Shown here: in pieces, positions 26,957 through 36,998 of the stretch
Numbering within the stretch: position 1 is the first letter of the stretch
Layout: every line of letters starts with the position of its first letter
DNA from: Saprospiraceae bacterium
GTDB taxonomy: Bacteria; Bacteroidota; Bacteroidia; Chitinophagales; Saprospiraceae
Length of the DNA: 64,000 bases
Assembly: GCA_016708265.1 (NCBI GenBank)
Contig: JADJGA010000012.1
Coordinates: 841,001 to 905,000, forward strand
Reading direction: 5' to 3'
The notes under the pieces: model-generated
Seen by the model: only the letters and a program-made list of their open reading frames with translations
What the model was told of the DNA's origin: nothing
Database searches by the model: none
Made by a program: the position numbers and the translations under genes

Positions 26957-27648
26957 ATGAGTTACACTTTATTTAAAAGCAAGAGGGATCAATTATTCGA
27001 AATAATTAAAAATTTGACATTTGATAAAATTATTGATAAAATGATATTTGAATGTCAGAATACTATATTTCAAGTCGATGATTCAGCTTATCCCTTAACA
27101 CCTGAAAATTTTAAAGATGAAAGACTTAAGGCAATTGAGCAGTTAAGAAATGACATAAAATTTAAAGAGCTTTTTGACAATGCTTATGCCTTTAACCTCG
27201 ACACAAAAACTTTAAAGCATAAATTAAAAGAGTCCTTATTGCTTGGTATCAATACCGTTTTAGAAAATAAAAAAATCGATGAAGATTCAAATGTAATTTA
27301 TTTTGTATATGATTATGACTATTGTATAGACATTTTATTATGTAATAATGAAAAGAAAAAGTTTGATGATTACCATTCGTATCATGTAATTGGAGAAATA
27401 ATCTGTGAAATTGATGATTTTATAAATTATTTTGAATGGTTTGAACCTGTACAACTTTATTTGGATTATTATGATTTTTAGCCGATTCTGATTGTTTTGA
27501 TGATTTATTAAAATTATATAAGTATAACTTTTTCTATTTTCTTAAAAATATATTATCGGAACTTGACACAGAAAAAATCCTTCCAGATGGGTTTCATTTT
27601 TATATCTCCGAATTCGATTGCGAAAGCTTTTTGGTGTATAAAAACTAA
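26957..27648 (+). pseudogene. Probable immunity-type gene broken by a frameshift in a T tract
   Basis: The first part (26957-27481, 174 residues, MSYTLFKSKRDQ...) stops at TAG 27479-27481 just after TATGATTTTTAG. The reading frame one base over continues at once (GCC 27481) for 55 more codons (ADSDCFDDLLKLYKYN...EFDCESFLVYKN) to TAA 27646. The tail has the same D/F/Y/K-rich style. Adding one T to the T5 tract (27475-27479) joins both into one ORF of about 230 residues. No family is firmly recognised; DUF4303-like immunity proteins are a weak possibility. A TTG at 26933 could extend the start. Confidence 0.5.
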
Positions 27649-28062
27649 TACTTTAATAAAACCCTTGTAAATCGTAATATTTTCCTACGCTTTTTAATGC
27701 CTTAAACCTCTAAAATCTCAGATATTTATAAAAATAAGATTTAGTTTTGGAAAGCTTGTTTATTTCACGTAGAGACGCAGAGACGCAAATTTAACAAACT
27801 GAAAACATGATCCGCAAAGTTTTTTCATTTTTCATTTTTCATTCTTCATTCTTCATTCTTCACTCTAATCAGTTGTCAGTTTTCTGTTCATCGGTTTATT
27901 ATCCTAAATAATCAGTTTTTTAGTTTCACTCAGAGACGCAGAGATTCTGAATCAATTAAACACTGTCAATTTTTCATACGTCAGTAGCCTGGCAAGTTTT
28001 TCATTTTTCATTTTTCATTTTTCATTCTTCACTACCATTTAACCCTCCTACCTTCCTACCTT
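27649..28062. repeat. Low-complexity and interspersed repeats, gene-free
   Basis: Contains the hairpin remnant ATTTTCCTACGCTTTTT (27679-27695), two copies of a TTTCAC...AGAGACGCAGAGA element (27763-27802, 27924-27960), and (CATTTTT/CATTCTT)n tracts at ~27826-27860 and ~28000-28030. One CATACGTCAGTAGCCTGGCA unit (~27977) has relatives near 37.6 kb. Nothing here looks coding. Confidence 0.75.
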
Positions 28063-29244
28063 TCACACCTTCTCCAAAGCCTGCTCCAGATCTTCAATAA
28101 TATCTCTCACATCTTCGATCCCTACAGATAATCTTACTAGTCCATCAGTGATGCCTGCTTCTGCTCTTGAGTCTTTAGTCATCGAAGCATGAGTCATGCT
28201 GGCAGGGTGCTGTATCAGAGTTTCTATGCCACCAAGTGAGACCGCCAGAATAGCGAGTTGCACATTGTTCATCAGTTTTTTTCCTGCTTCAAATCCTCCT
28301 TTCAGTTCAAAAGCCATCAAAGCTCCAAATCCTTCCATCTGCGACTTGGCCAGTTCAAATTGCGGATGAGAAGCCAGACCCGGGTATGAAACTTTGAGTA
28401 GTTTTGGATGATTTTCAAGGTATTTTGCTATTTCCATAGCATTTTTTTCTGCTCTTTCTATTCTTACAGACAGAGTTTTTAGCCCTCTCCTGGTGAGAAA
28501 TGCCTGATGAGGATCCATATTGGCTCCGGTGAGTATCATCAGTCCTCTTAATTTTTTATAATGCTCCTCAGTTTTGGCAACAACCACACCACCTACGACA
28601 TCGGCATGTCCATTTATGAACTTTGTGATCGAATGCAATACTATATCAGCTCCCAGATCGAGTGGTCTTTGCAGCAGAGGACTTGAGAATGTGTTATCAA
28701 CAGCAACTACTATGTTTTTTCTGTGTGCAATCTCCGATGCCTGCCTGATGTCAGTGATGGACATTGTCGGATTTGAGGGTGTTTCGAGATATAAAAGTGT
28801 AGTATTTGGTTTGATGTGCGATTCAATTTCTTCAAGCGATGATGTATTGACAAATGAGGATTCCACATTGTATTGTTTGTAGAATGTCTCCAGAACTACC
28901 CTTGAAGGCCCGTAAACTGCATCAGATGCAACTACATGATCACCTGATTTCAAAAAACCCATATAAATGAGATTGACCGCAGCCATGCCTGATGCGAGTG
29001 CTATGCCTCCGAATCCGTTTTCAAGGTCAGCCATTGCAGTTTCCAGATCAGTAATAGTCGGATTCCCGATCCTTGTATAAATATAACCCGGAATTTTTTT
29101 TGCGAATTTATCAGCTCCGTCATCTGCATTCAGGAATGAAAAAGTCGAAGACTGGTAAATCGGAGTAACAACACTTCCAAACTGGTCATGTATGGCTCCT
29201 GAATGAATAAGCTTTGTATTGATTTTAGAGTTTTTATTTTTCAT
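28063..29244 (-). CDS. Cys/Met metabolism PLP-dependent lyase or synthase
   Basis: A 393-residue fold-type I PLP enzyme of the cystathionine gamma-synthase/gamma-lyase group. The cofactor lysine is Lys208 in SITKFINGH, the ring-stacking tyrosine is Tyr111, and GYIYTRIGNPT provides the phosphate-binding Tyr/Arg of the neighbouring subunit. The position that is cysteine in methionine gamma-lyase (YGC) is proline here (YGP), which argues against a classical methionine gamma-lyase. Cystathionine gamma-lyase or synthase, or an O-acetylhomoserine-using enzyme, are all possible. It is divergent from the YyaL-type gene. Confidence 0.85.
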   Translation of the reverse strand: MKNKNSKINTKLIHSGAIHDQFGSVVTPIYQSSTFSFLNADDGADKFAKKIPGYIYTRIGNPTITDLETAMADLENGFGGIALASGMAAVNLIYMGFLKSGDHVVASDAVYGPSRVVLETFYKQYNVESSFVNTSSLEEIESHIKPNTTLLYLETPSNPTMSITDIRQASEIAHRKNIVVAVDNTFSSPLLQRPLDLGADIVLHSITKFINGHADVVGGVVVAKTEEHYKKLRGLMILTGANMDPHQAFLTRRGLKTLSVRIERAEKNAMEIAKYLENHPKLLKVSYPGLASHPQFELAKSQMEGFGALMAFELKGGFEAGKKLMNNVQLAILAVSLGGIETLIQHPASMTHASMTKDSRAEAGITDGLVRLSVGIEDVRDIIEDLEQALEKV

Positions 29245-29262
29245 GATTTTTTAAATTGTCTG

Positions 29263-29270
29263 CAAAAGTA
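29263..29270 (-). promoter_or_regulatory. -7 promoter box (TACTTTTG) of the Cys/Met PLP gene
   Basis: On the minus strand TACTTTTG fits TAnnTTTG, 18 nt before the ATG at 29244. No clear -33 element is seen. Confidence 0.4.
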
Positions 29271-29377
29271 TTGAAATTATTTGTTTTATGCCTGATAAAT
29301 AAACATTTCAATAAGCTTACTGTTTTTCTAAATATAATGAGTCTAAATAAAGAAATGATTCCAAAGAAATTCTGTAA

Positions 29378-31474
29378 ATGCTGAATTATAAATATACTAA
29401 CAATCTCATTCAGGAAACAAGTCCCTACCTGCTGCAGCATGCTCATAATCCAGTGAACTGGTATGCCTGGAATGATGAGACCTTGCAAAAAGCACAAAGT
29501 GAAAATAAACTTTTGATCATTTCAATAGGTTATTCTTCCTGTCACTGGTGTCATGTTATGGAGGAAGAAAGCTTTGAAAATGAAGATGTTGCAAAAGCGA
29601 TGAATGATAATTATATTTGTATCAAAGTTGATAGGGAAGAAAGGCCGGATATAGATCATATTTATATGAGTGCCCTTCAAATGATTACCGGTAGGGGAGG
29701 ATGGCCATTGAATGTTGTGGCACTGCCTGACGGTAAACCAGTTTGGGCTGCGTCTTATGTTCCCAGGAGAAGATGGATAGATGTGCTTGTACAGATTTCT
29801 GAAATGTATTATGTCGAAACAGAGAAAATTTTGGAATATGCTGAAAAAATAAATCAGGGTTTGCAGGAAAATGATACTATAATTAAGGAAACCCTGAGTT
29901 ATGTTTTCACTAAAGATTTTCTAACTGAAATATTACTGAATCTGGAAAGGCACTTTGATCTCCAATTTGGTGGATATAAAAATGCTCCAAAATTTCCTTT
30001 GCCCAGCAATATCGAATTCCTGCTCAAATTCGCAGTCAATAATAATATTGAACTTCTTGAGTATATTGACCTGAGTCTTGAAAAAATGGCATTCGGTGGT
30101 ATTTATGATCAAGTTGAAGGTGGATTTTCGCGATACAGTACCGATCTGAAATGGCATATTCCTCATTTTGAGAAAATGCTTTATGACAATGCACAACTCG
30201 TAAGTCTATATTCCAGGGCATATTCGTACTTTGGAAAGCAACTTTATAAAGATGTTGTTGAAGAAACATTAAACTTTGTTCACAATGATCTGACCGGTGA
30301 GTCCGGCAATTTCTTTTCAGCTTTGGATGCTGACAGCGTCAATGAGCAGGGAATTAAAGAGGAAGGTGCGTATTATGTGTGGACTAAGGAAGAATTAAGT
30401 GAGTTGCTGGAAGAGGATTTTGCCTTATTTAGTGAATATTTTAATATAAATGAATTTGGAAGATGGGAAGACGAAAAGTATGTTTTAATAAGGACTGAGA
30501 CCGATGAAGATTTTTCTGAAAAGCATAATTTAAGTATAGAAGAAATAAAAAATAAAGTCAGAATATGGAAAAATGTGATGGCAAATGCAAAAAGTGCAAA
30601 AAACTTGAAGGCTGCAAAAAGCTCAAAAAGAAAAAGAAAAAAAAGAAATAGACCAGAGCTTGATGATAAATCTCTTTGTTCGTGGAATGCTCTGATGCTG
30701 ACTGGATATCTGGATGCATACAAAGCATCCGGAGAAAGGGAATATCTTGATGCTGCTTTGAAAAGTGCACAATTTATTGAGGAAGTATTTCTTAAATCTG
30801 ATGGTTCCCTTTTTCATAATTATGCTAAAGGAAAGACGACAATAAATGGCTTCCTTGAAGATTATGCCGCTGTCATTCAAGCTTTCATTTCACTATACCA
30901 GGTGGTTTTTGATGAAAAATGGCTGGAATTATCCCGAAAATTGACAGGTTATGTGTTGAAACATTTTTTCAGTAATGAAACAGGTATGTTTTATTTCACA
31001 TCGGATGTAGATACAGGGCTGATAACGAGAATTACTGAAACTTATGATGGTGTTATTTCATCAGGTAATTCAATAATGGCAAGGAATCTTTTTTATCTGG
31101 GTAACTATTTTGGTGATACTGTTTACAGGGATATTTCAGAACAGATGATAAAGAATATGTTGCCAAATTTAAAAACATCAGGGTCTTCCTATAGCAACTG
31201 GCTTGCTCTGTATGCTGATTTTTGTTCCGATTTTTTTGAAATATCCGTTACCGGTCCAGAAGCATTTGATTTTGCTACCGAAATCAATAAGTTTTATATC
31301 CCGAATTCAATCATAGCTGCATCTGATAAAGAATCTGACTTACCCCTTATGAAAAACAGATTTATTGAAGGTGAAACAAATATTTATGTTTGTATTGATG
31401 GTGCCTGTCAGCTGCCTGTAAAAACTGTGAAAGAGGCTATACAACTTATGAATTTCAAAACTGTTCAGGAATAA
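29378..31474 (+). CDS. YyaL/SSP411-type thioredoxin-domain protein
   Basis: A 698-residue protein of the DUF255/SSP411 family. The N-terminus NLIQETSPYLLQHAHNPVNW is diagnostic. A DsbD-gamma-like thioredoxin fold with CHWC (Cys55, Cys58) is followed by an (alpha/alpha)6-barrel resembling N-acylglucosamine 2-epimerase (HFEKMLYDNAQL; DDKSLCSWNALM). A lysine/arginine-rich insertion (KSSKRKRKKRNR, ~residues 410-425) just before DDK is unusual and may be a local expansion. The biochemical role of the family is not settled. Confidence 0.9.
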   Translation: MLNYKYTNNLIQETSPYLLQHAHNPVNWYAWNDETLQKAQSENKLLIISIGYSSCHWCHVMEEESFENEDVAKAMNDNYICIKVDREERPDIDHIYMSALQMITGRGGWPLNVVALPDGKPVWAASYVPRRRWIDVLVQISEMYYVETEKILEYAEKINQGLQENDTIIKETLSYVFTKDFLTEILLNLERHFDLQFGGYKNAPKFPLPSNIEFLLKFAVNNNIELLEYIDLSLEKMAFGGIYDQVEGGFSRYSTDLKWHIPHFEKMLYDNAQLVSLYSRAYSYFGKQLYKDVVEETLNFVHNDLTGESGNFFSALDADSVNEQGIKEEGAYYVWTKEELSELLEEDFALFSEYFNINEFGRWEDEKYVLIRTETDEDFSEKHNLSIEEIKNKVRIWKNVMANAKSAKNLKAAKSSKRKRKKRNRPELDDKSLCSWNALMLTGYLDAYKASGEREYLDAALKSAQFIEEVFLKSDGSLFHNYAKGKTTINGFLEDYAAVIQAFISLYQVVFDEKWLELSRKLTGYVLKHFFSNETGMFYFTSDVDTGLITRITETYDGVISSGNSIMARNLFYLGNYFGDTVYRDISEQMIKNMLPNLKTSGSSYSNWLALYADFCSDFFEISVTGPEAFDFATEINKFYIPNSIIAASDKESDLPLMKNRFIEGETNIYVCIDGACQLPVKTVKEAIQLMNFKTVQE

Positions 31475-31542
31475 TATCAATAACAATTGTTAACACGGAA
31501 GTATTTATAGAAATGAAAAGGTTTTTAAATGCATGACTTTTT

Positions 31543-31613
31543 TTTCACTCAAAGTCTATAAGGAATAAAGACGCAAATTTGTCAAACTTAAATCAAGACA
31601 AAATTGCGTCTTT
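31543..31613. repeat. Interspersed repeat copy with long inverted repeat
   Basis: TTTCACTCAAAG... begins an element related to those at 27763 and 44658. It contains a 17-bp inverted repeat with one mismatch (AAAGACGCAAATTTGTC at 31567-31583, partner 31597-31613), which may act as a convergent terminator between the YyaL-type gene and the T9SS cargo gene. Confidence 0.65.
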
Positions 31614-31677
31614 ACATTATATTCCGATCAGTTTTACAATTCCCTGACTTTTATAGTTAAACTATATATAAGGACAT

Positions 31678-34461
31678 TTATATTTTTACAAACTTATAAG
31701 TATAAACAGCACCATTATTATTAATCTTAATAAGATAGATGCCGGGATTAAGAATGCTTATGTCCTGCTGCCATCGGTCAGTCATATCCACTTTACCTGA
31801 AATCCTGATTTTCCCCTGCATATCTGTGATACTTATTTCACTTTTGTTGGCTTCAAAAAAATTGATATTGATTGAATTGCCTGCAGGTATAGGGAATATT
31901 GATAAAATTAATGGTCGTTGCAGATCATTTATACTATTTGTACTTGTTGTCAGAGTTATGACATTAGAGAATCCAGATTCTCCGTCATCATTAATTGCTT
32001 TCAGTTTGTATGAATATGTAGTTTCCTGTTTTAACCCGGTGATAAGTGCATTTGTATCTTTCGATTCATAGCCATTATATCCTTCAAGGTAAGTAGCAAA
32101 ATTGTCTTCAGAAACATAAAGTAAGACCTTGACAAAGTTTTCGGGGTTTTTCCAGTTAGCTTTGAAACTGTTGTGTGTGATATCGCTTGCCATCAATGCA
32201 ACAGGAGCTTTGAGATCCGTGTGAAGTTTAAATACATAATTTGTATCCTTTGTTACATTAGTTTTGCCTGTAATTGATATAAAACCCGGAGCAGAAATTT
32301 TATAATTAATGTTGATCCCTCCTTTGAAATTCATTTTTGCAATTCCTGAATTATTTGTCATGATCTTTGAATCTCCAAATTCGATTTCTGCGCCTTCTAT
32401 CGGGTCATCAAAGATATTTGTGACAGTGAAAAGCAGGTTGAAGCAGTTATCCAAAATCACATTTTCAGTATAGTTTGAAATCAATACAATGAATCCTTCC
32501 ACATCACAATAACCTGCACCTGAGATTTTGTACTCATAATTGCCGGGAATAAGTCCTTTTATAACATAAGTGCCGGCAGGATAAGTAAATCCATTCAATG
32601 TCAGTATTGCATTATTAACCGGTGTTCCATTTTTATCTTTCACATCAAAAGTCAGATCGTAAGTCTGCACAAAGGGTTTTCTGAGTATCATCCCATCTTC
32701 TCCCAGAATATATCCGGTTCCGTCAGGACCGAAGAAAATATCAAATAAATGTCTTGGTGTATTGCTGTTAACCATATTCCAGTTCTCTGTTGCATCAACG
32801 GTTTTTGCTACAGCTCCATTTTTACCGACCACATACATTGTCTGCGTATTTACCATTGCAGCATCTCTTAGTTCAAACCCACTTATATATTTTTTTTGCC
32901 ATGTTGTTCCTCCATCCTTTGTGAGGTGTGAGAAGGAATTCTGATATGCTGCAAGTCCGTTTTCTGCGTCCAGAAAGTCAAAACCCCAGAATACTGAGCT
33001 CTGTTTATCTATGTTCTGCCATTTATTTCCACCATCTGTGCTTTTAAAAACACCCCATAGACCTGAAGCATATATGACCTGATCGTTGATGGGATCTATG
33101 CTCCAGGAATTAAGGGTATCCAGTACTTTTTTCCAGGTTTTTCCACCATCGGTTGTTTTATAAACTGCATCAAAAGCTATAAAACCAATATTGTCATTAA
33201 GGAACTTAATTTCACCCTGATTTGCTTCAGTTTCATCAAAACCTGTATTTGAGACTGTCCAGGTAGTTCCGCTATTTATTGACTTAAGGACAGTTTTATT
33301 GTCTCCAAATGCGAAAAGATTGTTGGAAGGTGTTGAACAGATCCCCCAAAGTCTTTCACTTGTTCCTGAATTGAGTCTTGACCAGGAACTGGCATTGTCT
33401 GTGCTTTTTACAATGGTGCCATTTTCGCCACAGGCAAAAATGGTATTGTTCGCAGCAAAACACATGTCATGTAGCATTCCTTTGAACAGACCTTCACTGG
33501 CTATTGTCCAGCTTGTTCCGTTTGTACTTTTCAGGATATTTCCACCACCACCTGACATAAACAACTCACCATTTGGCTTTTCAGTCATATCCATCATGGC
33601 GTTTTTTGTCGGAATGGTAATTAGAGTCCAGGTTGTTCCTCCATTAGTGGTTCGGGCAATTTTACCGGGTACTGTATTTTGATTAGACCATGCAAAACCG
33701 GTTTGACTGTTTTTGAAATATATATTATTGCAAAATCCTATATTTGTAGAGCTGGTTTCTGACCAGCTTGTACCACCATTAGTTGTTTTTAGGACTGTAT
33801 ATTGACTGTTGGAAGACATAAACCCGTTGTTATTATCTGTAAACACCACATCATTGTAAGTCCCATCCTGAAATTCTGCCCAGGTCATACCTCCATCAGA
33901 GGTTTTGAATCCTCCTCCGTTAGCTGCAATGAAACCTTCATTGGCATTTTTAAAATAAACTGAATAGATATCATAAGTGCCATTTATTTTAACAAATGGC
34001 CATGTCAGGCCTCCATCAGTTGATTTATAAAACCGCTCATAGGCTACTATGCATGCCATACCGGTTTGATTGAAAAAAATATTATGAAATCTGACAGCAT
34101 CTGAATACAATAAAGTCCATGTATTGCCTCCATCTGTAGTTTTTAGCAACCTGCCTCCTTCATTTTGGTTGACATTTCCAACAAGATACCCTGTTGCTTC
34201 ATCTAAAAAGATGATTCTGTTGAAAATGAAATTAAAACCAGTATTATAGGCAATCCATGTTAATCCTCCGTCACCTGTTTTAAGAAATGAACCACCTGAA
34301 CCAACTGCATAGCCCTTGAGATCAGTGGTAAATGCGATGGATCTCAGGCTGCTATTGTAGGCAGCATTGCCGGCTTCACTCCAGCCATCATCGATCTGGG
34401 CTAAAGTAACAGAAATGAATGAAAGTAATACTAATAAGGTAAAAACGATTGATTTTTTCAT
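31678..34461 (-). CDS. Secreted Ycf48/BNR-repeat protein with T9SS sorting domain
   Basis: A 927-residue protein with a signal peptide (MKKSIVFTLLVLLSFISVTLAQ). About a dozen S/T-x-DGG-x-TW repeats over residues ~50-590 form a Ycf48-like propeller. Two carboxypeptidase-regulatory-like folds follow (~605-750), then a fibronectin type III domain (~755-840). The last ~80 residues (SIFPIPAGNSININF ... YTYKFVKI) are a type A T9SS sorting domain, so the protein should cross the outer membrane by type IX secretion and be anchored or released. The ligand is unknown. Confidence 0.9.
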   Translation of the reverse strand: MKKSIVFTLLVLLSFISVTLAQIDDGWSEAGNAAYNSSLRSIAFTTDLKGYAVGSGGSFLKTGDGGLTWIAYNTGFNFIFNRIIFLDEATGYLVGNVNQNEGGRLLKTTDGGNTWTLLYSDAVRFHNIFFNQTGMACIVAYERFYKSTDGGLTWPFVKINGTYDIYSVYFKNANEGFIAANGGGFKTSDGGMTWAEFQDGTYNDVVFTDNNNGFMSSNSQYTVLKTTNGGTSWSETSSTNIGFCNNIYFKNSQTGFAWSNQNTVPGKIARTTNGGTTWTLITIPTKNAMMDMTEKPNGELFMSGGGGNILKSTNGTSWTIASEGLFKGMLHDMCFAANNTIFACGENGTIVKSTDNASSWSRLNSGTSERLWGICSTPSNNLFAFGDNKTVLKSINSGTTWTVSNTGFDETEANQGEIKFLNDNIGFIAFDAVYKTTDGGKTWKKVLDTLNSWSIDPINDQVIYASGLWGVFKSTDGGNKWQNIDKQSSVFWGFDFLDAENGLAAYQNSFSHLTKDGGTTWQKKYISGFELRDAAMVNTQTMYVVGKNGAVAKTVDATENWNMVNSNTPRHLFDIFFGPDGTGYILGEDGMILRKPFVQTYDLTFDVKDKNGTPVNNAILTLNGFTYPAGTYVIKGLIPGNYEYKISGAGYCDVEGFIVLISNYTENVILDNCFNLLFTVTNIFDDPIEGAEIEFGDSKIMTNNSGIAKMNFKGGININYKISAPGFISITGKTNVTKDTNYVFKLHTDLKAPVALMASDITHNSFKANWKNPENFVKVLLYVSEDNFATYLEGYNGYESKDTNALITGLKQETTYSYKLKAINDDGESGFSNVITLTTSTNSINDLQRPLILSIFPIPAGNSININFFEANKSEISITDMQGKIRISGKVDMTDRWQQDISILNPGIYLIKINNNGAVYTYKFVKI

Positions 34462-34550
34462 AACATAGAATTTAAATATTTAAAAATAGTAATTTTAAAT
34501 TTGGGAATAAAGTCTATGTTTTGCCAACAAATGTTTGAGAACCGGTGACT

Positions 34551-36998
34551 TTATTTCCTTATTTTTGCTCCATATTCGTTTTCCATAACATACAGGAATT
34601 TTCCTAACTCTTTTTCTATCTCTTTATCTTGAAGTGTCCTGGTTTTATCTTCAAATACAAGCGAAATAGCATAAGAAATCTTGTCCTTGCCCAGTTGCTC
34701 ATCATTTTTATAAACATCAAAAAGATTAACAGATTTTAAGATTTTTTTAAGGATCTTAGATGCTGTTTTTTCGATATCTTCGAATCTTATTTTTTTATCA
34801 ATTACCAAAGCCACATCCCGACGACTTGTAGGAAATTTACTGATCTCTTCAACATGCATTTTACTTTCACTGAATTTGATAAGGTTATCAAGGTCGAGTT
34901 CGCAATAAAACACTTCCTGTTTCACATCTAGGCCATTAGCCAGCTCAGGATTTACTTTTCCATAAGAACCCAAAGGAAGATTTCCCTTCATAACCTGTAT
35001 GCCATAATCAAACCTGTTGTCAATTTCAATTGCTGAGGTCTGCATTTTCGATAAATTCAACTTGGCAAAAATATTATCAACATGAGCTTTAAGAGAATAA
35101 AAATCAAATTTTTTGTTGTTGTCTGCATTCCATGATTCATCAAATTTCTTGCCTGTCATATAAAAACTAAGATATTCCCTTTCCTTGATTTCCTGACCGG
35201 AATACTGATATGATCTGCCAAATTCATACATAGGAATATCCCTGTTTTGCCTGTTGAGATTGAATCTCAGGTTTTCCAGTCCACAGAGCATCATTTCAGG
35301 CCGCATTATATTCAGATTGACATTTGATGTATTATTTATATATATATACTTATCATTATCAATTTCTAACAATCTGTTGTATTTCTCAGATTCTGTTAAT
35401 GACAAGCTCATTGCTTCATAAAAACCCTGGTTAGAAAGGTATTCTGAAAGATAATTTCGGACCTTGTATTTTTCTTTGGTTTCTGTCAGGTTTACTGAAA
35501 TGGCAACTTTAGCAGGTATTGGCACTTTATTCAAACCGTAAATTCTGAGTATTTCTTCAATTACATCTGCTTCTCTAGTTACATCATATTTGTTTCCGGG
35601 TATTTCGACGATAACAGAAATATCAGTTTCAGAGATGACTCTAAAACTAAGTGCATGCAGGATTTTTTTAACTTCTTCATTATCGAGGTCAATTCCAATA
35701 AGCCTGTTTACGTTTTTATATTTTATCTCTACTTGTGCCAGTTCAATTTTAACAGGATAAATGTCAGTTATCTCAGACGAGATTTTTGCCCCTGCCAGTT
35801 CCCTGATCAGCATCGCAGCTCTTTTCAGAGCAAAAAGGGACATATCTGGATCCGCTCCTTTTTCAAATATAAGTGCAGCATCGGTCCTGAGATTGTGTTT
35901 CATACTCGACAACCTGATGCTTTTAGGATTGAAGTAGGCTGATTCCAGGAATATAGATGTAGTGCTATCTGAAACACCTGATTCTAGACCTCCAAATACA
36001 CCACCAAGGCAAAGAGGAGAAGATTTATCATCACAAATCATCAGGTCCTCTTCCCTGAGTTTTCTCACAGTTTCATCGAGTGTGACAAAACTTGTATCCT
36101 TTTTGAGAGTTTTTATCCTCAGAGTATTTCCTGATATTTTTTCAGCATCAAAAGCATGAAGCGGTTGTCCTAATTCATGCAATACGAAATTTGTGATATC
36201 GACAATATTGTTTATTGGTCTGGCTCCTATAGATAGAAGTCTGTTTTTCAGCCATGAGGGAGACTCCTTTATTTGCAGATCAGTCAGTGTAAGCCCTGAA
36301 TATCGCGGACATCTTTCACTGTTTTCAACAATTACTGATATGGATTTATCATTATTATCTATCCCGAAGTCACTTATGTCAGGAAGATTTACCTGTCCTG
36401 TATGTCCGTGATTTATTTTCAGGTAAGCTGCAAGGTCGCGCGCAACACCTATATGCGATGTAGCATCCGATCTATTCGGAGTGAGTTCAATTTCAAAAAC
36501 ATAATCTTCCTCAATCCTGAAATAATCCTTTGCAGGCATACCGGTTTTGGTTTCAGCGGGCAATACTATTATTCCTGTATGATCTTCACCAATGCCCAAT
36601 TCATCCTCCGCGCAAATCATTCCTTCTGATGGCAATCCTCTGATAACTCCTTTCTTTATCTCGAATTTTTCGTCATTTTTCCCATAAATTATCGTGCCTG
36701 GAGTGGCAACAAGGACTTTTTGCCCTGCAGCTACATTTGGAGCTCCGCATACAATATCGAGCAATCTTTCTTTTCCTATATCTACTTTTGTTACCGACAG
36801 CTTATCGGCATTCGGATGTTTTTTGGCTTCAATTACTTCACCCACCATTACACCTTTCAGTCCACCTTTGATAGTCTCGGTTTTTTCCACGCTTGCCACT
36901 TCCAGTCCCAGTGTTGTAAGAATATCACTCAAAGCTTCAATGCTAATTCCTTGAAGGTCAATATAATTGCTTATCCAGTTATAAGATATTTTCATCAA
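34551..36998 (-). CDS. pheT: Phenylalanine--tRNA ligase beta subunit
   Basis: An 815-residue beta chain of the alpha2-beta2 PheRS. It has an N-terminal EMAP-type tRNA-binding domain (VGEVIEAKKHPNADKLSV, ~52-69), the B3/B4 editing domain, the B5 domain and a C-terminal anticodon-binding FDX-ACB fold (HVEEISKFPTSRRDVALVID ...). Length is standard. pheS is not adjacent, so the two subunits are encoded apart, as often in Bacteroidota. Confidence 0.97.
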   Translation of the reverse strand: MMKISYNWISNYIDLQGISIEALSDILTTLGLEVASVEKTETIKGGLKGVMVGEVIEAKKHPNADKLSVTKVDIGKERLLDIVCGAPNVAAGQKVLVATPGTIIYGKNDEKFEIKKGVIRGLPSEGMICAEDELGIGEDHTGIIVLPAETKTGMPAKDYFRIEEDYVFEIELTPNRSDATSHIGVARDLAAYLKINHGHTGQVNLPDISDFGIDNNDKSISVIVENSERCPRYSGLTLTDLQIKESPSWLKNRLLSIGARPINNIVDITNFVLHELGQPLHAFDAEKISGNTLRIKTLKKDTSFVTLDETVRKLREEDLMICDDKSSPLCLGGVFGGLESGVSDSTTSIFLESAYFNPKSIRLSSMKHNLRTDAALIFEKGADPDMSLFALKRAAMLIRELAGAKISSEITDIYPVKIELAQVEIKYKNVNRLIGIDLDNEEVKKILHALSFRVISETDISVIVEIPGNKYDVTREADVIEEILRIYGLNKVPIPAKVAISVNLTETKEKYKVRNYLSEYLSNQGFYEAMSLSLTESEKYNRLLEIDNDKYIYINNTSNVNLNIMRPEMMLCGLENLRFNLNRQNRDIPMYEFGRSYQYSGQEIKEREYLSFYMTGKKFDESWNADNNKKFDFYSLKAHVDNIFAKLNLSKMQTSAIEIDNRFDYGIQVMKGNLPLGSYGKVNPELANGLDVKQEVFYCELDLDNLIKFSESKMHVEEISKFPTSRRDVALVIDKKIRFEDIEKTASKILKKILKSVNLFDVYKNDEQLGKDKISYAISLVFEDKTRTLQDKEIEKELGKFLYVMENEYGAKIRK

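Noticed and set aside
28063..29244. Calling this gene methionine gamma-lyase
   Set aside because: The cysteine next to the active-site Tyr-Gly in that enzyme is proline here, so only the broader family is supported.
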